This document shows, in pieces, positions 23,157-34,437 of a stretch of DNA of 64,000 nt. Origin of the DNA: Albugo candida (taxonomy: Eukaryota; Oomycota; Peronosporomycetes; Albuginales); contig JBDOQK010000026.1 of the NCBI GenBank assembly GCA_040437565.1, forward strand, positions 186,001 through 250,000, written 5' to 3'. Within the stretch, counting starts at the first letter, position 1; the number at the start of each line of letters is the position of its first letter. A model generated the notes under the pieces. The model saw nothing but the letters and a program-made list of their open reading frames with translations. It was not told the DNA's origin and did not search any database. Made by a program: the position numbers and the translations under genes.

Positions 23157-23441
23157 TCAGTCCCCTTGGATCATGACAACCGGTGTTCGTGGTTCTTCTG
23201 GATAGTGATAAAATTGTACGTGTCCAAAATCCCAGGAAATATTCGTGTGATGATCACTTCCAGGGACGCATGTGAAAGATTGAGGAGCCATCTTGTCGAT
23301 TTTGCGACGAAGTGAATGATTTTGACAACCTGACACGAAATTATCACTGACAGTTCTGCTTTTGGTCACAATATTGTGATAAATGTACCTCGTGGGATCC
23401 GATGCAGAATCCTCTTCTATACCATTACCAAGACCATTTTT
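23157..23441 (-). CDS. Probable 3' exon of an unknown minus-strand gene
   Basis: On the minus strand the frame is open for 94 codons (23441 down to 23160) and ends at TGA. It has no ATG near its start but an AG (..ggtatag) near 23417, as expected for an internal or last exon. Residues look coding: EEDSASDPTRYIYHNIVTKS, then CVPGSDHHTNISWDFGHVQF and the end PRTPVVMIQGD. Several His, Asp and aromatic residues are present, but no family is recognised. The upstream exons (higher coordinates) were not found. Confidence 0.4.
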   Translation of the reverse strand, partial: KNGLGNGIEEDSASDPTRYIYHNIVTKSRTVSDNFVSGCQNHSLRRKIDKMAPQSFTCVPGSDHHTNISWDFGHVQFYHYPEEPRTPVVMIQGD

Positions 23442-23707
23442 TTAAAGATTTATCTCCATGTCTACGTGCGATAACTACTTTACGTCGAAGATTACTTCGA
23501 TTCTATTACGCGTTCGGACGCATTGGTATGATTGACGATTATGCGAAACCATTGCGTACGAAAAAAGTTAACTCTTGTCCGCATGGAATGAACTCGTATC
23601 ACAGCGGAGCGACCAAATTTCGGCAGGCGTGGCCCTACCACTCAGATTTGGGAGCTACAGCACCTAACACCGTACCAGCGGAAGATACGAAACTAATAGA
23701 AAAATGA
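23402..23707 (+). CDS. Hypothetical ORF, 101 residues
   Basis: ATG at 23403 opens MQNPLLYHYQDHFFKDL and runs 101 residues to TGA. It has a basic middle (TTLRRRLLRFYYAFGRIG) and one Cys. It overlaps the start of the minus-strand exon just described, so at most one of them is likely to be real over the shared bases. No signal peptide, RxLR or CHxC-type effector motif is seen. Confidence 0.25.
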   Translation: MQNPLLYHYQDHFFKDLSPCLRAITTLRRRLLRFYYAFGRIGMIDDYAKPLRTKKVNSCPHGMNSYHSGATKFRQAWPYHSDLGATAPNTVPAEDTKLIEK

Positions 23708-25081
23708 ACGGCAGCACTAGTGGCCTTTAAAAGGCTGCTGATGCAGCGAAGAAGAGGAGCGGAAAGCATAGGTGTAAGCGATTTTTACGACCAAACGGTT
23801 CTAAAGCTTAATCCTCGTACTAGTATCCCACGAGTCCAGCATCGCTTCGTTTGGACCATCCATAATCTCCACTCCTATAGCTAGAAGCTAATTCAACTCA
23901 TCAGCACCACTCCTTTCCAATTCAATATAACAATGTGGTCATGTGGTCGCGAGTAAAACTTCATTAAGCAGAATCATTTCGACAAATCTCGGCGAACGTG
24001 CGAAGTTTTTGCGCTACGTGACCAACACAGGAGCTAGAGTAATTGAACGCCGTTTCCTATCAGATCAATGGAGAGCAATTTCAGGATATTTTCGTAAGAT
24101 AGTGGCTGCGTTGAGACAAGAGGCCCATTTTATCTTGAAAAAAATGTAGCAATTAACGTGAGTCGGCAAGGCTTGCGATCTTATGGATATTGATTTCGAA
24201 AAGCGCACCAACGACTTCGTTGAGGCAGGCGGGTTCAAACCGATGCACAGATCTCACATACTTGGAAGCTTATCCGCTCTTGTATGCTAAATTATCCAAG
24301 TAGCACTTAAGCTTTGAACGGGCTGCTTTTTCGGTGCAGTATTGGACGAGGCTGCGTATTTGCTATGAATAAGTCTCGTATTGCTCCTCAGAGTCTCAAT
24401 GAGGGATTACGTTTCTGATACGATAAAGTAGACACGCGGATCAAGTAGTTTGTACAAAGTGAAGTAATGTTCAAAAGCTTGAAGAAAGACACAATCATAA
24501 GTACTCCACTAATCAACTCGAGCAAGGATAGCCATCGAGTTGTTTGCTGATTCTATTTTCCGATCTGAAGTGGACAATGAAACTGCCGCAGTGATCTCTG
24601 CAATTATTTCGAGGAGTTTTTTTATTGAGTACCACTGTTTATCCGCATAGAATTTCGACACTCCTGTTAACAATATGAAATTGTCCACTTCATCCTGAAT
24701 GTTGAGCTCTTCTCGGCATATTCAAATGGAGCTATATTTCAGCTCTCACGGTGAATGTTAAATGTTGCTCAGAGCCTCTTTCAATGATGCAAAGGTGTCT
24801 CACCGCACCTAAATTAAGATCACAGTGTCTTTGTGATCACAATCCGTCGTTCGGAATTTCAGAGCATTTAATAACTGAAGAAACCGTAAAAATTTATTCG
24901 AAAACGCTATTGTTGCTTTGCGTGTTCATAATTACGATGCAACTGTATGTATCCACAATACACATGATCCAGTGAAGGCCGAGGAAAGGGTGCTGCTTAT
25001 CAAATGATCAGAGGTTTTATTTTTAAAATAAATAGCCTTGTTGGTATGCGTACTCAGCGTGTTGTGAAAGCTACAGCAGTT
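23708..25081. pseudogene. Decayed coding sequence, unidentified
   Basis: Plus-strand coding-like runs appear at 23960-24146 (NLGERAKFLRYVTNTGARVI) and especially 24510-24760 (IELFADSIFRSEVDNETAAV, IISRSFFIEYHCLSA), broken by stops and frame changes. This looks like an old inactivated host gene. The family is not recognised. Confidence 0.3.
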
Positions 25082-25431
25082 CTACATCACACATGACAAC
25101 ATTCGTTCACGGTAGCTTTGGCTTGACTGTTCTTCAAGTACAGGTTCGATACTTGGAATCTTTTGAGTCATCACGTGAAGCATATTAATGACCTCACGAA
25201 GATTTTTTTGCCCTTCGGACAATTGATATCGTCATGTACTCTGACATCGAACCATTGCTGAAATGATGGGTTATTATAATAGATGCAGGAATCTGAAATA
25301 CCAACGTAGTTAATGGTGGCTATCTTAGTAGAATTAGACAAAGTAATTTCTCTAGTTGCACAGGCTATCTTCAACAACATATTAGCATGTGAAAAAACGT
25401 CTCGTGAACATACCTCTGAGCATTGATAATA
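25082..25431 (-). CDS. Probable exons of an unknown minus-strand gene, cut by a gap
   Basis: Minus-strand coding-like sequence begins at the gap edge (25431) with YYQCSEVCSRDVF or, if GT..AG introns are removed, with a CATREITLSNSTKIATIN-type exon. It ends with a strong run LSEGQKNLREVINMLHVMTQ followed by KIPSIEPVLEEQSSQSYRER and a stop at 25084-25082. The two parts lie in different frames, so an intron or error lies near 25210-25240. The helical, polar C-terminus suggests a coiled-coil or complex subunit, but no function is assigned. The 5' end is hidden by the N gap 25432-25531. Confidence 0.4.
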
Positions 25432-25547
25432 NNNNNNNNNNNNNNNNNNNNNNNNNNNNNNNNNNNNNNNNNNNNNNNNNNNNNNNNNNNNNNNNNNNNN
25501 NNNNNNNNNNNNNNNNNNNNNNNNNNNNNNNCCGAAGTTGGTGTGCG

Positions 25548-25750
25548 CCACACTAGGCGGAACAGAGCCATCCAACTAGGACTAGGACCCGAATTGCCCT
25601 TGCATTTCTGCTTGTCTGTGCCCTAGCAGCAGCATCACAGAGACCACCCAGCCAGCCCATGGCCAGCAATAATAAATATTTGAACTGGAGATTCCACCGT
25701 CCCGAGGGGTGGAAGGAATTTGGAGTAGTTTCTAGTGTTATTGTCATTTA
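25548..25750 (+). CDS. Short ORF with signal-like segment, 5' end in gap
   Basis: After an AG at 25546-25547 the plus strand reads a frame with a hydrophobic segment (RIALAFLLVCALAAASQ) and then NNKYLNWRFHRPEGWKEFGV before a stop at about 25748-25750. No ATG precedes the hydrophobic part, so the start would be in the adjacent N gap. It could be a signal peptide or membrane anchor of a small secreted or mitochondrial protein. The opposite strand is also open here, which lowers confidence. Confidence 0.3.
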
Positions 25751-27221
25751 ATTTGGATGTAAAGACCGTCAATCAAGTCTCAACTAAGAGCGAGATGGTG
25801 GAGCGTAAGAGTATATAGCAACTAGTCAGTTTGGCGAGTGTCTGTAAATCATTCATCACCGCATTCGATATCGCGCAGACGTACAGGACTTGATTACCCG
25901 ACGATCATATGCGATTTCAATTAGATAACTAAGCAGCTTATAATGTGCTTCCGATTGGGCGTTGATCAGCTATGATCACACAACCTGTCTCAAATTTACG
26001 TCTATTTTGAGTGGTATGGAAAATGGGTGCAAAGGCGCAGTTAACCAGCAATCGAAAATAACACCGTACATTATACCACAACCTGGACGGGAACTAGGTG
26101 ACTATCAAACTACATTTTTGATGACGATCGAAGCTTTAGGCTATATATTATCGCAACATGAAGAAGATGGGATGTTGACACTCCTGGTGCGACTAAGGTA
26201 CTTTGCGCAGACCATTTAGCACTTTTATCTGAACTTGCTCATTGAGTTTCGGTGTAGCTCAGACTCACTCAACTTTATCTCGATGGAGTAACTCGTTGGA
26301 TAGCTCCATTTTATGCCCTAAGTTCTCCACTTAGACATATTGAGCACGGAGGATTATGTCAAGATATTGAGCATTCCCTTTTAGCCAGAAATTGATGGGT
26401 AGGATTCAGCAACAACCGACAAGCCTCTTGCGTGGTCGACTACTTGGTGCTTGAACAAAGATTTGCAGCATCCACATGAACATACCAGCTCAGACAATTC
26501 TACAGCAGCTACCAATGCTCGACCGATATCTTCTTGATCAGAAGACAAAAAAGAGATTGAAAACACGTTCACCTGACAAGCGAAGACTTGTAGAGATTCG
26601 CCGACGGGATGATGAATCAAAATTTTCGATATTGAAGTGACGACTTAGGCTAGAACGAATTCAGTTCCTCCTACACTTCGCCAACGATGCTTCACGACTA
26701 TTCTTGTACATTATAAAACCGCTTCGTAGAGATGATTAAATGAAGCTCGTTTAATGTTTTTGAAAAAAACAAGCATTTCGGATTAGATTGATTGCAGCTT
26801 TGGAATTTCAAATGCAAATTCTCAAAAGCGACTTTAGCACTATATTTAGCATCTTGTGTGGTTCACAAGTGGAAAGTACTACATTGTTGAGCTGCCAGTC
26901 ATTATCCGAGTACGAAAAACTGTTCAGACAATCTTGGCATGGCCGATGAACCTCATCGCACATACGGAAGAGATTCCATTCAGCTTCTAATATCCGGAAT
27001 TCTCAAAATTTTCGTGTTAGCGACCATGACTTAGAAAGATAGTGTTTCTCGGGAAACTTCAAAACAACGAATAGCTCAAGGATATTGATGTCCCGACAAA
27101 TTTTTTCAATTGAGAAGATGGNNNNNNNNNNNNNNNNNNNNNNNNNNNNNNNNNNNNNNNNNNNNNNNNNNNNNNNNNNNNNNNNNNNNNNNNNNNNNNN
27201 NNNNNNNNNNNNNNNNNNNNN

Positions 27222-27328
27222 TATAAAAACCATATTTTTCCAACTTTTGGTATATAAACCATATTTGTTCAACATTTGGTATATAAATCAGATTTTTGAA
27301 AAAAAGTGGTATAAAATCCATAGGTTCC
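27222..27328. repeat. AT-rich tandem repeat, ~29-bp unit
   Basis: About 3.5 units of the form TATAAAAACCATATTTTTCC.. , each opening TATATAAA/TATAAAA and CCATATTT and closing TTTGG. It abuts an N gap, which probably reflects collapse of more units. It sits inside the left arm of the Mutator-like element. Confidence 0.8.
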
Positions 27329-27330
27329 CT

Positions 27331-27540
27331 TTTTAATTACATTTTTATTTTTCATTTTAAATTACATCATGCCTACTTAAACTATTACTCTCACAACTTT
27401 TTTGTAACAATAAATAATGGTTTCGATATCCCGACAACTTTTTTTTAAATTACACTTATTTTTAATTTAGATTACGTCATGCCTTCTCAAATTATTACAC
27501 CCACAACTATTTTGAAAAATAAATAAGTTTACATTTCTAA
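27331..27540. repeat. Imperfect direct duplication of transposon arm module
   Basis: The segments ~27331-27420 and ~27441-27530 are similar direct copies (both contain TTACATCATGCC/TTACGTCATGCC then ACTATTACTCTCACAAC/ATTATTACACCCACAAC). Both match the right arm inverted. Confidence 0.65.
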
Positions 27541-28886
27541 CTGAGAGAAGTCATTTACTTCTAAGGCTAATCTAGTAATATAGATACCTTCAACTGAGCT
27601 AAAACTCACCATTGATAGACGATTCATCGACAGTTTGTTGAGCTATAAAGATGCAAAAGTTACTATAAAGTAACGGCCGAAAATACAAAGTATTGTAGGA
27701 AGTGATAATATCTAACTTTTTTCTAAAGCTTGTTCTGGATCTAACCTTGTAACCGGAATTCCGAAAGACCGCTTGTTGTGGCCGATTTTTTCGCAAATGC
27801 TGCACCTGCATTTCCCTGTGTCCGATGCTCAAATGCTATGTGTCAAACGGAAATTGTCAGAAGTACTAGCCTATCACAGATGAAACGCTCTGTGTATTAG
27901 CCAATCACAAATAATTCTCGATTAGGGCTGTTGGGGCAACAATTTAGGGTGTGTATGGATGTAATTAGTTAGAAATGTAAAAGCATGCATGTATTTCGCA
28001 GAAAAGAAAAAGTTGTGAGAGTAACAATTTAACTAGGCATGTTGTAATCTAAAAAAAAATTGTCGGGATATCAAAAAAAGTTGTCGGATATCAATACCCA
28101 TAGCTCAACGCATGGAAATTGTCTTGAGAAAGTTTCCCGGGTCGACTTTATGATGATTCGATCAGCCACTACAGAAAATTCTTTGACGAGTGATCTCATC
28201 ACTGGATTTTGACCGAGTACAAAGGCAAACCAATTTTCTGCGAGTAACCCACACTAACTCTCGCGAATCTTTGTTTACCTTCCGACGCAACGAGAAAACA
28301 TGCGATTTTCACACGGCGGTCATCTCGGAAACGATATGTAGTAATAGCCAGAATTAACTCGAGTGTTTATAATACATCACAATATTTTCAAAAACGTGCC
28401 CAGCTATTTTACAGCTCTGTCACGCGTTTCGGATGCGAAACTCTAATCCTTAGTTCAAGATATTCAGCCTGTAATTATATTGTACACTTCGCCTTCATGT
28501 AAAGCAGGTTCAGTGTAGATGTATCTTCACATTCCGGTCGCTCTGAGAGGGTTTTTCGCCCCTCCTTCAGTAAGGTAAGACATCTTCCGCAATGATACTT
28601 GCCGGGTCCCAGCTATTACCCTTGTCATCTAGTCCATTTACACACAGTGATGATATCAAGATTGACACCCCAACAAGACTGGATAAACTATTTTCGGGCA
28701 GCAGGAGAGCCGGAAACGGGGGATTCCAAATACTGATAAAAATATTCGTAAAATAAGAATGGATACCAGGATCGTATGCGGGATCCAGAATATCTCGGTT
28801 GAGAGATCAAATTCACAGAATCCTGGATCAGTGCGGATTGCAGGATTAAATCGAATATGGAGAATAAAACGCATTGTCACATGGAT

Positions 28887-29508
28887 GATCGATGCTTTGA
28901 AATATCCAGCATATCAAATCGAATGTATTAAAAACTCATAATGCACATTCTTTTGGCGAAGAAGAAGAAAGCTGCAATCTTTCGCAAGTAGTATTGGGAG
29001 CTGCTGACAAGTTTTACGGAATAGGAACCGGATTTAACGAACAATAATATGCCATAAAGATGTGAATACAAGTATGCTAAGGCATCAAGGCGAAAGGCGC
29101 ACGAACTTCCGCGAAAGAACACTGGATAAGGATTCGGGCAGTTTTTTNNNNNNNNNNNNNNNNNNNNNNNNNNNNNNNNNNNNNNNNNNNNNNNNNNNNN
29201 NNNNNNNNNNNNNNNNNNNNNNNNNNNNNNNNNNNNNNNNNNNNNNNGATCGATGCTTTGAAATATCCAGCATATCAAATCGAATGTATTAAAAACTCAT
29301 AATGCACATTCTTTTGGCGAAGAAGAAGAAAGCTGCAATCTTTCGCAAGTAGTATTGGGAGCTGCTGACAAGTTTTACGGAATAGGAACCGGATTTAACG
29401 AACAATAATATGCCATAAAGATGTGAATACAAGTATGCTAAGGCATCAAGGCGAAAGGCGCACGAACTTCCGCGAAAGAACACTGGATAAGGATTCGGGC
29501 AGTTTTTT
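28887..29508. repeat. Assembly gap with 261-bp duplicated flanks
   Basis: N run 29148-29247. Bases 28887-29147 are repeated at 29248-29508. This is an unmerged contig overlap. Confidence 0.95.
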
Positions 29509-30795
29509 ATAAAGACGAGCCGGAATGGCTATGGATATAACTTCGAGCGTAAGATCACGTTTAAGTGTATGAAGTCTGAAAGTGCTAAGCATTCTGTGAG
29601 AACATGTCCTATGTGTGGCCCTGAAAAAGCGGAAAGACTACTGGTTCAACGAGAATTTTAGACCAAAAAAACTAGATGTCGTTACATGAGAGAAAAAAGC
29701 ATTTAATCGAGACACCAGATGAGAGGTAAAGACCACAGTAAATGGAATTGATAACGTAAACAAATTGATAGATTCTGGATCTGATTGTGGCGTGCTATCA
29801 GTGGACCATGTAGGAGCGCTTTCCAAATAGAAATTTTTTGCGATAAAAGAATCCAAATAGCCAGTAAGAATCAAAACCATGGGGCTGACAATTTTGTAAG
29901 TGAAACGAAGTCTTTCGCTGCAGTATGTAGACTTTACAACATGTGGAGGACTATAATGAATAATGAAAATGGTCGTCAATAAGGAAAGACGAGTCGATGT
30001 CACTTATAATGGATAGAAATTTGATGGAAAAGATATGTTATTCAGTTATGGGCGATTCGAAGTGGAGAAGAAAAAAAGAAGATCATATAGGATGAGGAAA
30101 AGGAAATAAAGCAACATACTCCTATGTGCACTGCGTTACAGGATTACGAAGGCAAACTCTTGAAAGATGAAGTGGATTCCGGCGATAAGAAGGAAGAACA
30201 CTTATTTACATCAAAAGTGAGGCCAATGGATACACAGAAGGATCATATTCAATCTAAAACCTTTGTGTCCCGTACGAAGTGAGGATTGGGTAGTAAATTA
30301 AGAACAAACCCGAGTAGCCTAAGTACGGTAGGTTTAGAAAACCTAATACACATATCTTTTTGCTAGATCTTTGCGGTGATCATTGCTGAGAAGCAGCTAC
30401 AATCATGGAAGCCGTCTATGACTTGTAGCGTCGAAACAGAGACAGATCAAAGTTGACTTTAGTTCAATTGTGCTCGAGGCTGGATGGTAAGCAACGAGCC
30501 ATGTACACAGAGCTTGAAGCTATCGCGCCGGATTCGGAGTACTTGAAGGTGCGTCGGGAACGAAGAAGATTAGACCCCGCGGGACTTTTTGTGCGGAAAT
30601 CTGACTGAGGAGCGAGTGCGACGTTTAACAGGGGTTGTGGGTATGATGCATGTATCGGGAGACAATCGCATCTCAAATGCACCGCAATTACCAAAGCATC
30701 CAATCTACACAGGAAAGATGCCACGGACAGGCGCAAATTCGTAAAACAGTAGCAGGCATATTACAATACATTGCTCGCTTATAAGACGTGTCGAA
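28930..30795 (+). mobile_element. Ty3/Gypsy-type retroelement relic
   Basis: Heavily broken fossil. It is recognised by a gag-like cysteine segment (KHSVRTCPMCGPEKAERLL near 29595-29645) that is shared with the fragment at 34.7-35.05 kb (KHSVRRCPLCAPGKAEALL), and by weaker matches upstream (the arm with GCGAAAGAACACTGG, shared in reverse with ~35880-35920). Later parts (around 29900-30290 and 30410-30610) keep charged, gag/protease-like residue runs. No LTR could be matched. Old, with many breaks. Confidence 0.55.
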
Positions 30796-30800
30796 AAAAG

Positions 30801-33800
30801 TGTCGGAAGAACTTAACAATGTGTTTTAGGTTTCTAGTCGCACTTGGAACTTAGTTAAACGATTGGTGAGGATTTTAATTCAAAAAAAATAAAACCTCAG
30901 TTTTGGCAATTTTCCTGTAACACCGCATCTTCGCTCACCTGCCAACAGGTTATGAGCCCAACCAAGATTCCACCGGCCGAGACCATGGAAGAATCCGACG
31001 GATCAGATGATTCGAAGATGGACCGAATGATGCTGCTGCTGGAGTCACTCGGAAATCAAGTGGACAAAATCGAAACCGAGCGGAGCGTCGGCTCGCCCGT
31101 TCCAACACCACCCGCGCCAGCGGAGAGCTTATTTGCTGGGACGCGCAACCAAGGACAGGGTTTGATTTCATCCCTGGATGCAAAACCAATGCAGCATCGT
31201 GGAAGCGAGATGAGGAGAAGCTTTGTCCATGACATGCAACATAATGCGCTCGATGGGCTAAACCGAGTGAGATTCCCAGCAATAAGGGATATGAAGCGAG
31301 CCATTCAGCCATTCGACGGGAAGAGATATACTCGGGACTTGGAGCGCCGTTTACCCAATGGGATTTTCGTTTCTTGCGGCAACAATCGCACGGCCAGCAA
31401 GCATCCGGCGGAATTTGGAGTGAGGATGTGAAGCTGGACTGCCTAGGGTGCCATCTTAGCGGAAAAGCGCTCACTTATTGCGAGCAGCAAGTCCCTCCAA
31501 GGATGACTCAGTGCTCTAGCGTTCAAGAAGTGATGGACCGGATCAACGGAGCACTCCGGCCCAACATCAACAGGACACAGGCAACACGCCCTTTTACGGC
31601 CAAAAAACCGACTGGACGTTCTTAAAGTGAGCATTTTTGTTCTTGTCGGCAGTCGGTGGAGCCGATGATATGCTCCTGGAAAGCGTTGTCAAGCACTCAA
31701 AGCCTGATTTCAACCAAGCTCTGATGGCCCGTGCCAACCCAATGAGAGAAGACAGCAGAAGGCAAGCCGAGGAACTGTTTCACTTTGCCCAGACTATGGA
31801 TTCAGAAACCATCAGTGATGCACCAAGAGAGCCAAAGAAGTTTTCTCGAGACCGAATCGGTGCGATAAGGGAATTCAAGCCGAAGAAGCGAATGAACTGC
31901 TACAATTGCGGGAAAAGTAGACACATGAAAAAGGATTGCCGGAACCAGAGCTCCTCCAGCAGTGAAGACATCGTTTGGGAATTGGATGCAAAACTACTAC
32001 GCTGGAAAAAGCGAAGAAAGTATGGATACTAGACAGCGGATCCAGCAGACAACTTGTAACGGATGTAAACATGTTCCAGCATCATAAGGAATGCACCGAA
32101 TCATGCATACTTCAAAATGGGAAGGAAATGAAGTTGGGGTGGACAGGATCGGCAAAGATTACCGCAACAGTCAACGGTTTACCGAGGAATGTTCTATTGA
32201 ACGATATGCAACATTCGGAACACCTCCCTTGGAATATTGTCTCGCATGGAAAGTTGGAGGCAAAAAAATGCAAATTGGCGTATCGAGAAGATGGATCGAG
32301 AGTCCGACGTACTGCTGATAGTGCGATCTTGTTCGAAGTAAATATGGTCAAAAACGTTCTCGTTATCGAAACAGAAGGTCGGGAACGCGTATCCAGTGTT
32401 AAGGATATACTCGCTTCAGTTGTGTCCGTGTGGACGCAAAGAAGCAGCGGGAAGTCTTCTACACTTCCAACAACTATTTGGTCGTCTGAACTACGATACT
32501 ATTGAGCGTATAGCAAAGCTTCCGGAATCAGGGATCGAGATTGATGACCATCGGCGATTGAAATGCCTTACTTGCGCAGAAAGCATGAAAACAAAGAACA
32601 GACAGTCTCGGAAAGATACCGGTATAAACTCACCAACGGAAAGAATTGGTGGAGTAATATGCAGTGCTTTCAAGGGTCCGATCACGCCTCAAGACTGACG
32701 TGGAAATCGATATTTGGTCATTTTTATCGACTACAAGTCGAACTATTGTCGGGAATTCTTGGCCAAGACGAAGAATGAAGCGGCAACGAAGTTTCAAGAC
32801 TTCTTGACTTACTTCGAAAAACGATTTGATTGCAAGATTCCTCTACGAACAGATGGCGGCGCTGAGTACAGAAATGTGGACATTTTTTGCAAAGAAGAGG
32901 AAGTGCGAAGACAAATCAGTAAGGCCGAAAACCAAGCATCGAATGGGGAAGCTGAACAAAAGCATAGGACAGTCATGAACCTGGTGTGGTCTATGATATT
33001 TGGAAACTCCATGGCGTTATATTTTTGGGGAGATGCCGCTGAATATGCGACATATATCCTTGATAGAAGCCCAACCAGAGTGAAGATAGGAAGACGATCC
33101 CCCTTGAAGGCTTTGAGTGGGAAGGATACAAGTCTTGCTGATCTAGTAACATTCGGCTCATCTCGTTCGGTTCGAAGGCGAACTGGAAAGAGTCTCTCGC
33201 AAAGCGAAGTGAAGAAGGCATAGTTATCGGAAAATGCGATGAAACCAAAGGATAAAAAGTGTATTTACTTAAATCAAAGACTGTCATTATCACTCAACAC
33301 ATCTCAAATGTGGAGTCAACTATGGAAGGCGCCAATAGATTTGGAAATTCCAAGGGACGTCAACACGATTTGACAAAGGTAGACTTAAAACCTCATAAGA
33401 ATACCAACGTTCAAACGAAACCAATCACAACTGCCACAAGGCCGCGATCGGATGTCATCAAGAAAGATTTATAGGAAGTAAGATGGTTACCAGAAACCAA
33501 GGAAGGAAAGCTTCGTCTCAAGATATCGTTTCAGTGCTGATTGGGCCGGATCCGGAGATGTACAATCAAGCAATGAAGTCAGTAAAGCATGTCGAATGGA
33601 AGGAGGTTGCAGACGCAGAACTAGCCTCACTGGAGGCAAACAGAACATGGACCATCGTACCAAGAACCAAAGATATCAAAGCCTTACATACGAAGTGGAT
33701 ATGCAAGCGAAAACGGAAGCAAACGGCAATCTGGGACGCTTCAAGGCTAGAATGGTTGCCTGCGGGAACGAACAAGTGTTCGGAGTCAACTACGACATGA

Positions 33801-34432
33801 CATTTGCAGCAGTCATGGATTTAGGCACAAAAAAGATCATACTAGCTTCAGCAAGGATCTGGGGAATGCCAGCAAGGCATGGTGACGTACCTAATGCGTA
33901 CGTGAAGGCTCCAACGGAAAAGAACTNNNNNNNNNNNNNNNNNNNNNNNNNNNNNNNNNNNNNNNNNNNNNNNNNNNNNNNNNNNNNNNNNNNNNNNNNN
34001 NNNNNNNNNNNNNNNNNNNNNNNNNNTATCAGTCAATTTCTCAACGAAGCTACTTCAATCAAGGCAAAACATATTGACGTCCGACTAAAATTCGTCAGAG
34101 CTAACATGGTCAGAAAAATTATCGCACCAAGGTACCTACATACGTAGAAGATGATGGCCGACTTGCAGACGAAGGCGATCCCGACGCCAAGATTTCTTCA
34201 GCTAAGGGAGTTATGGCAGTTAAGGGATCGGACAATACAAGTTGAAGATGACAAAACCTCAAGTGCAACGGGAAAGGAAGGAGTGTTGAAAGGACTTAAC
34301 AATGTGTTTTAGGTTTCTAGTCGCACTTGGAACTTAGTTTAACGCATTGGTTAGGATTTTAATTTTCTAGGAAATAAAACCTCAGTTTTGGCAATTTTCC
34401 TGGAACACCGCATCTTCGCTCACCTGCCAACA
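30801..34432 (+). mobile_element. Ty1/Copia LTR retrotransposon with both LTRs
   Basis: LTRs 30801-30947 (147 bp) and 34284-34432 (149 bp), both TG..CA, about 90 percent alike by eye, flanked by a 5-bp target duplication AAAAG (30796-30800, 34433-34437). A tRNA-like primer site GGTTATGAGCCCA starts at 30948 and a purine tract (GGGAAAGGAAGGAG) precedes the 3' LTR. Copia order is visible: gag (from 30952) with zinc knuckle CYNCGKSRHMKKDC (~31898), aspartic protease DSGSS (~32030), integrase (~32500-33190), reverse transcriptase (~33590-33926) and an RNase H tail (~34030-34150). An N gap (33927-34026) removes part of RT/RNase H. The element is broken in several places. Moderate age from LTR divergence. 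It sits among Gypsy relics, so it inserted later. Confidence 0.9.
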
Positions 34433-34437
34433 AAAAG

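Larger units (their letters stand above)
27080..28099 (-). mobile_element. Mutator-like (MULE) DNA transposon, non-autonomous
   Basis: Bounded by a perfect 9-bp direct repeat ATAGCTCAA (27071-27079 and 28100-28108), the target-site duplication length typical of Mutator elements. The ends are inverted: GGATATTGATGTCCCGACAA on the left against GGGTATTGATATCCGACAAC read from the right. The inverted arms are long: the right arm (~27960-28099) matches, in reverse, the module at ~27335-27550 (GATATCCCGACAAC.., ATCATGCCTACTTAAA, TATTACTCTCACAAC, TACATTTCTAACT). On the minus strand at ~27762-27810 a zinc-knuckle remnant reads CRCSICEKIGHNKRSF. MuDR-type transposases end in a similar CxxC...GHNKRxC knuckle; here the last Cys is Phe. 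The rest of a transposase is absent, so it is an internally deleted, non-mobile-by-itself copy. An N gap (27122-27221) lies inside. Confidence 0.75.
25751..28640 (+). pseudogene. Decayed host gene interrupted by a DNA transposon
   Basis: Plus-strand coding-like runs follow one another from ~26110: LYLDGVTRWIAPFYALSSPL at ~26285, TILQQLPMLDRYLLDQKTKK at ~26490, IQFLLHFANDASRLFLYIIK at ~26660, IAALEFQMQILKSDFSTIFS at ~26790 and SLSEYEKLFRQSWHG at ~26900. Stops (for example ~26386, 26638, 26740) separate them, more than introns explain. The run SRETSKQRIAQRMEIVLRK is split by the transposon at 27080-28099 and becomes continuous when the element and one target copy are ignored. Coding-like residues continue to ~28200. 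The helical repeats suggest a large scaffold protein; family not recognised. Confidence 0.45.

Noticed and set aside
25553-25747. Minus-strand ORF with a hydrophobic stretch (KYLLLLAMGWLGGL)
   Set aside because: It is the mirror of the plus-strand signal-like segment; the plus frame has the better residue pattern, and no support exists for both.
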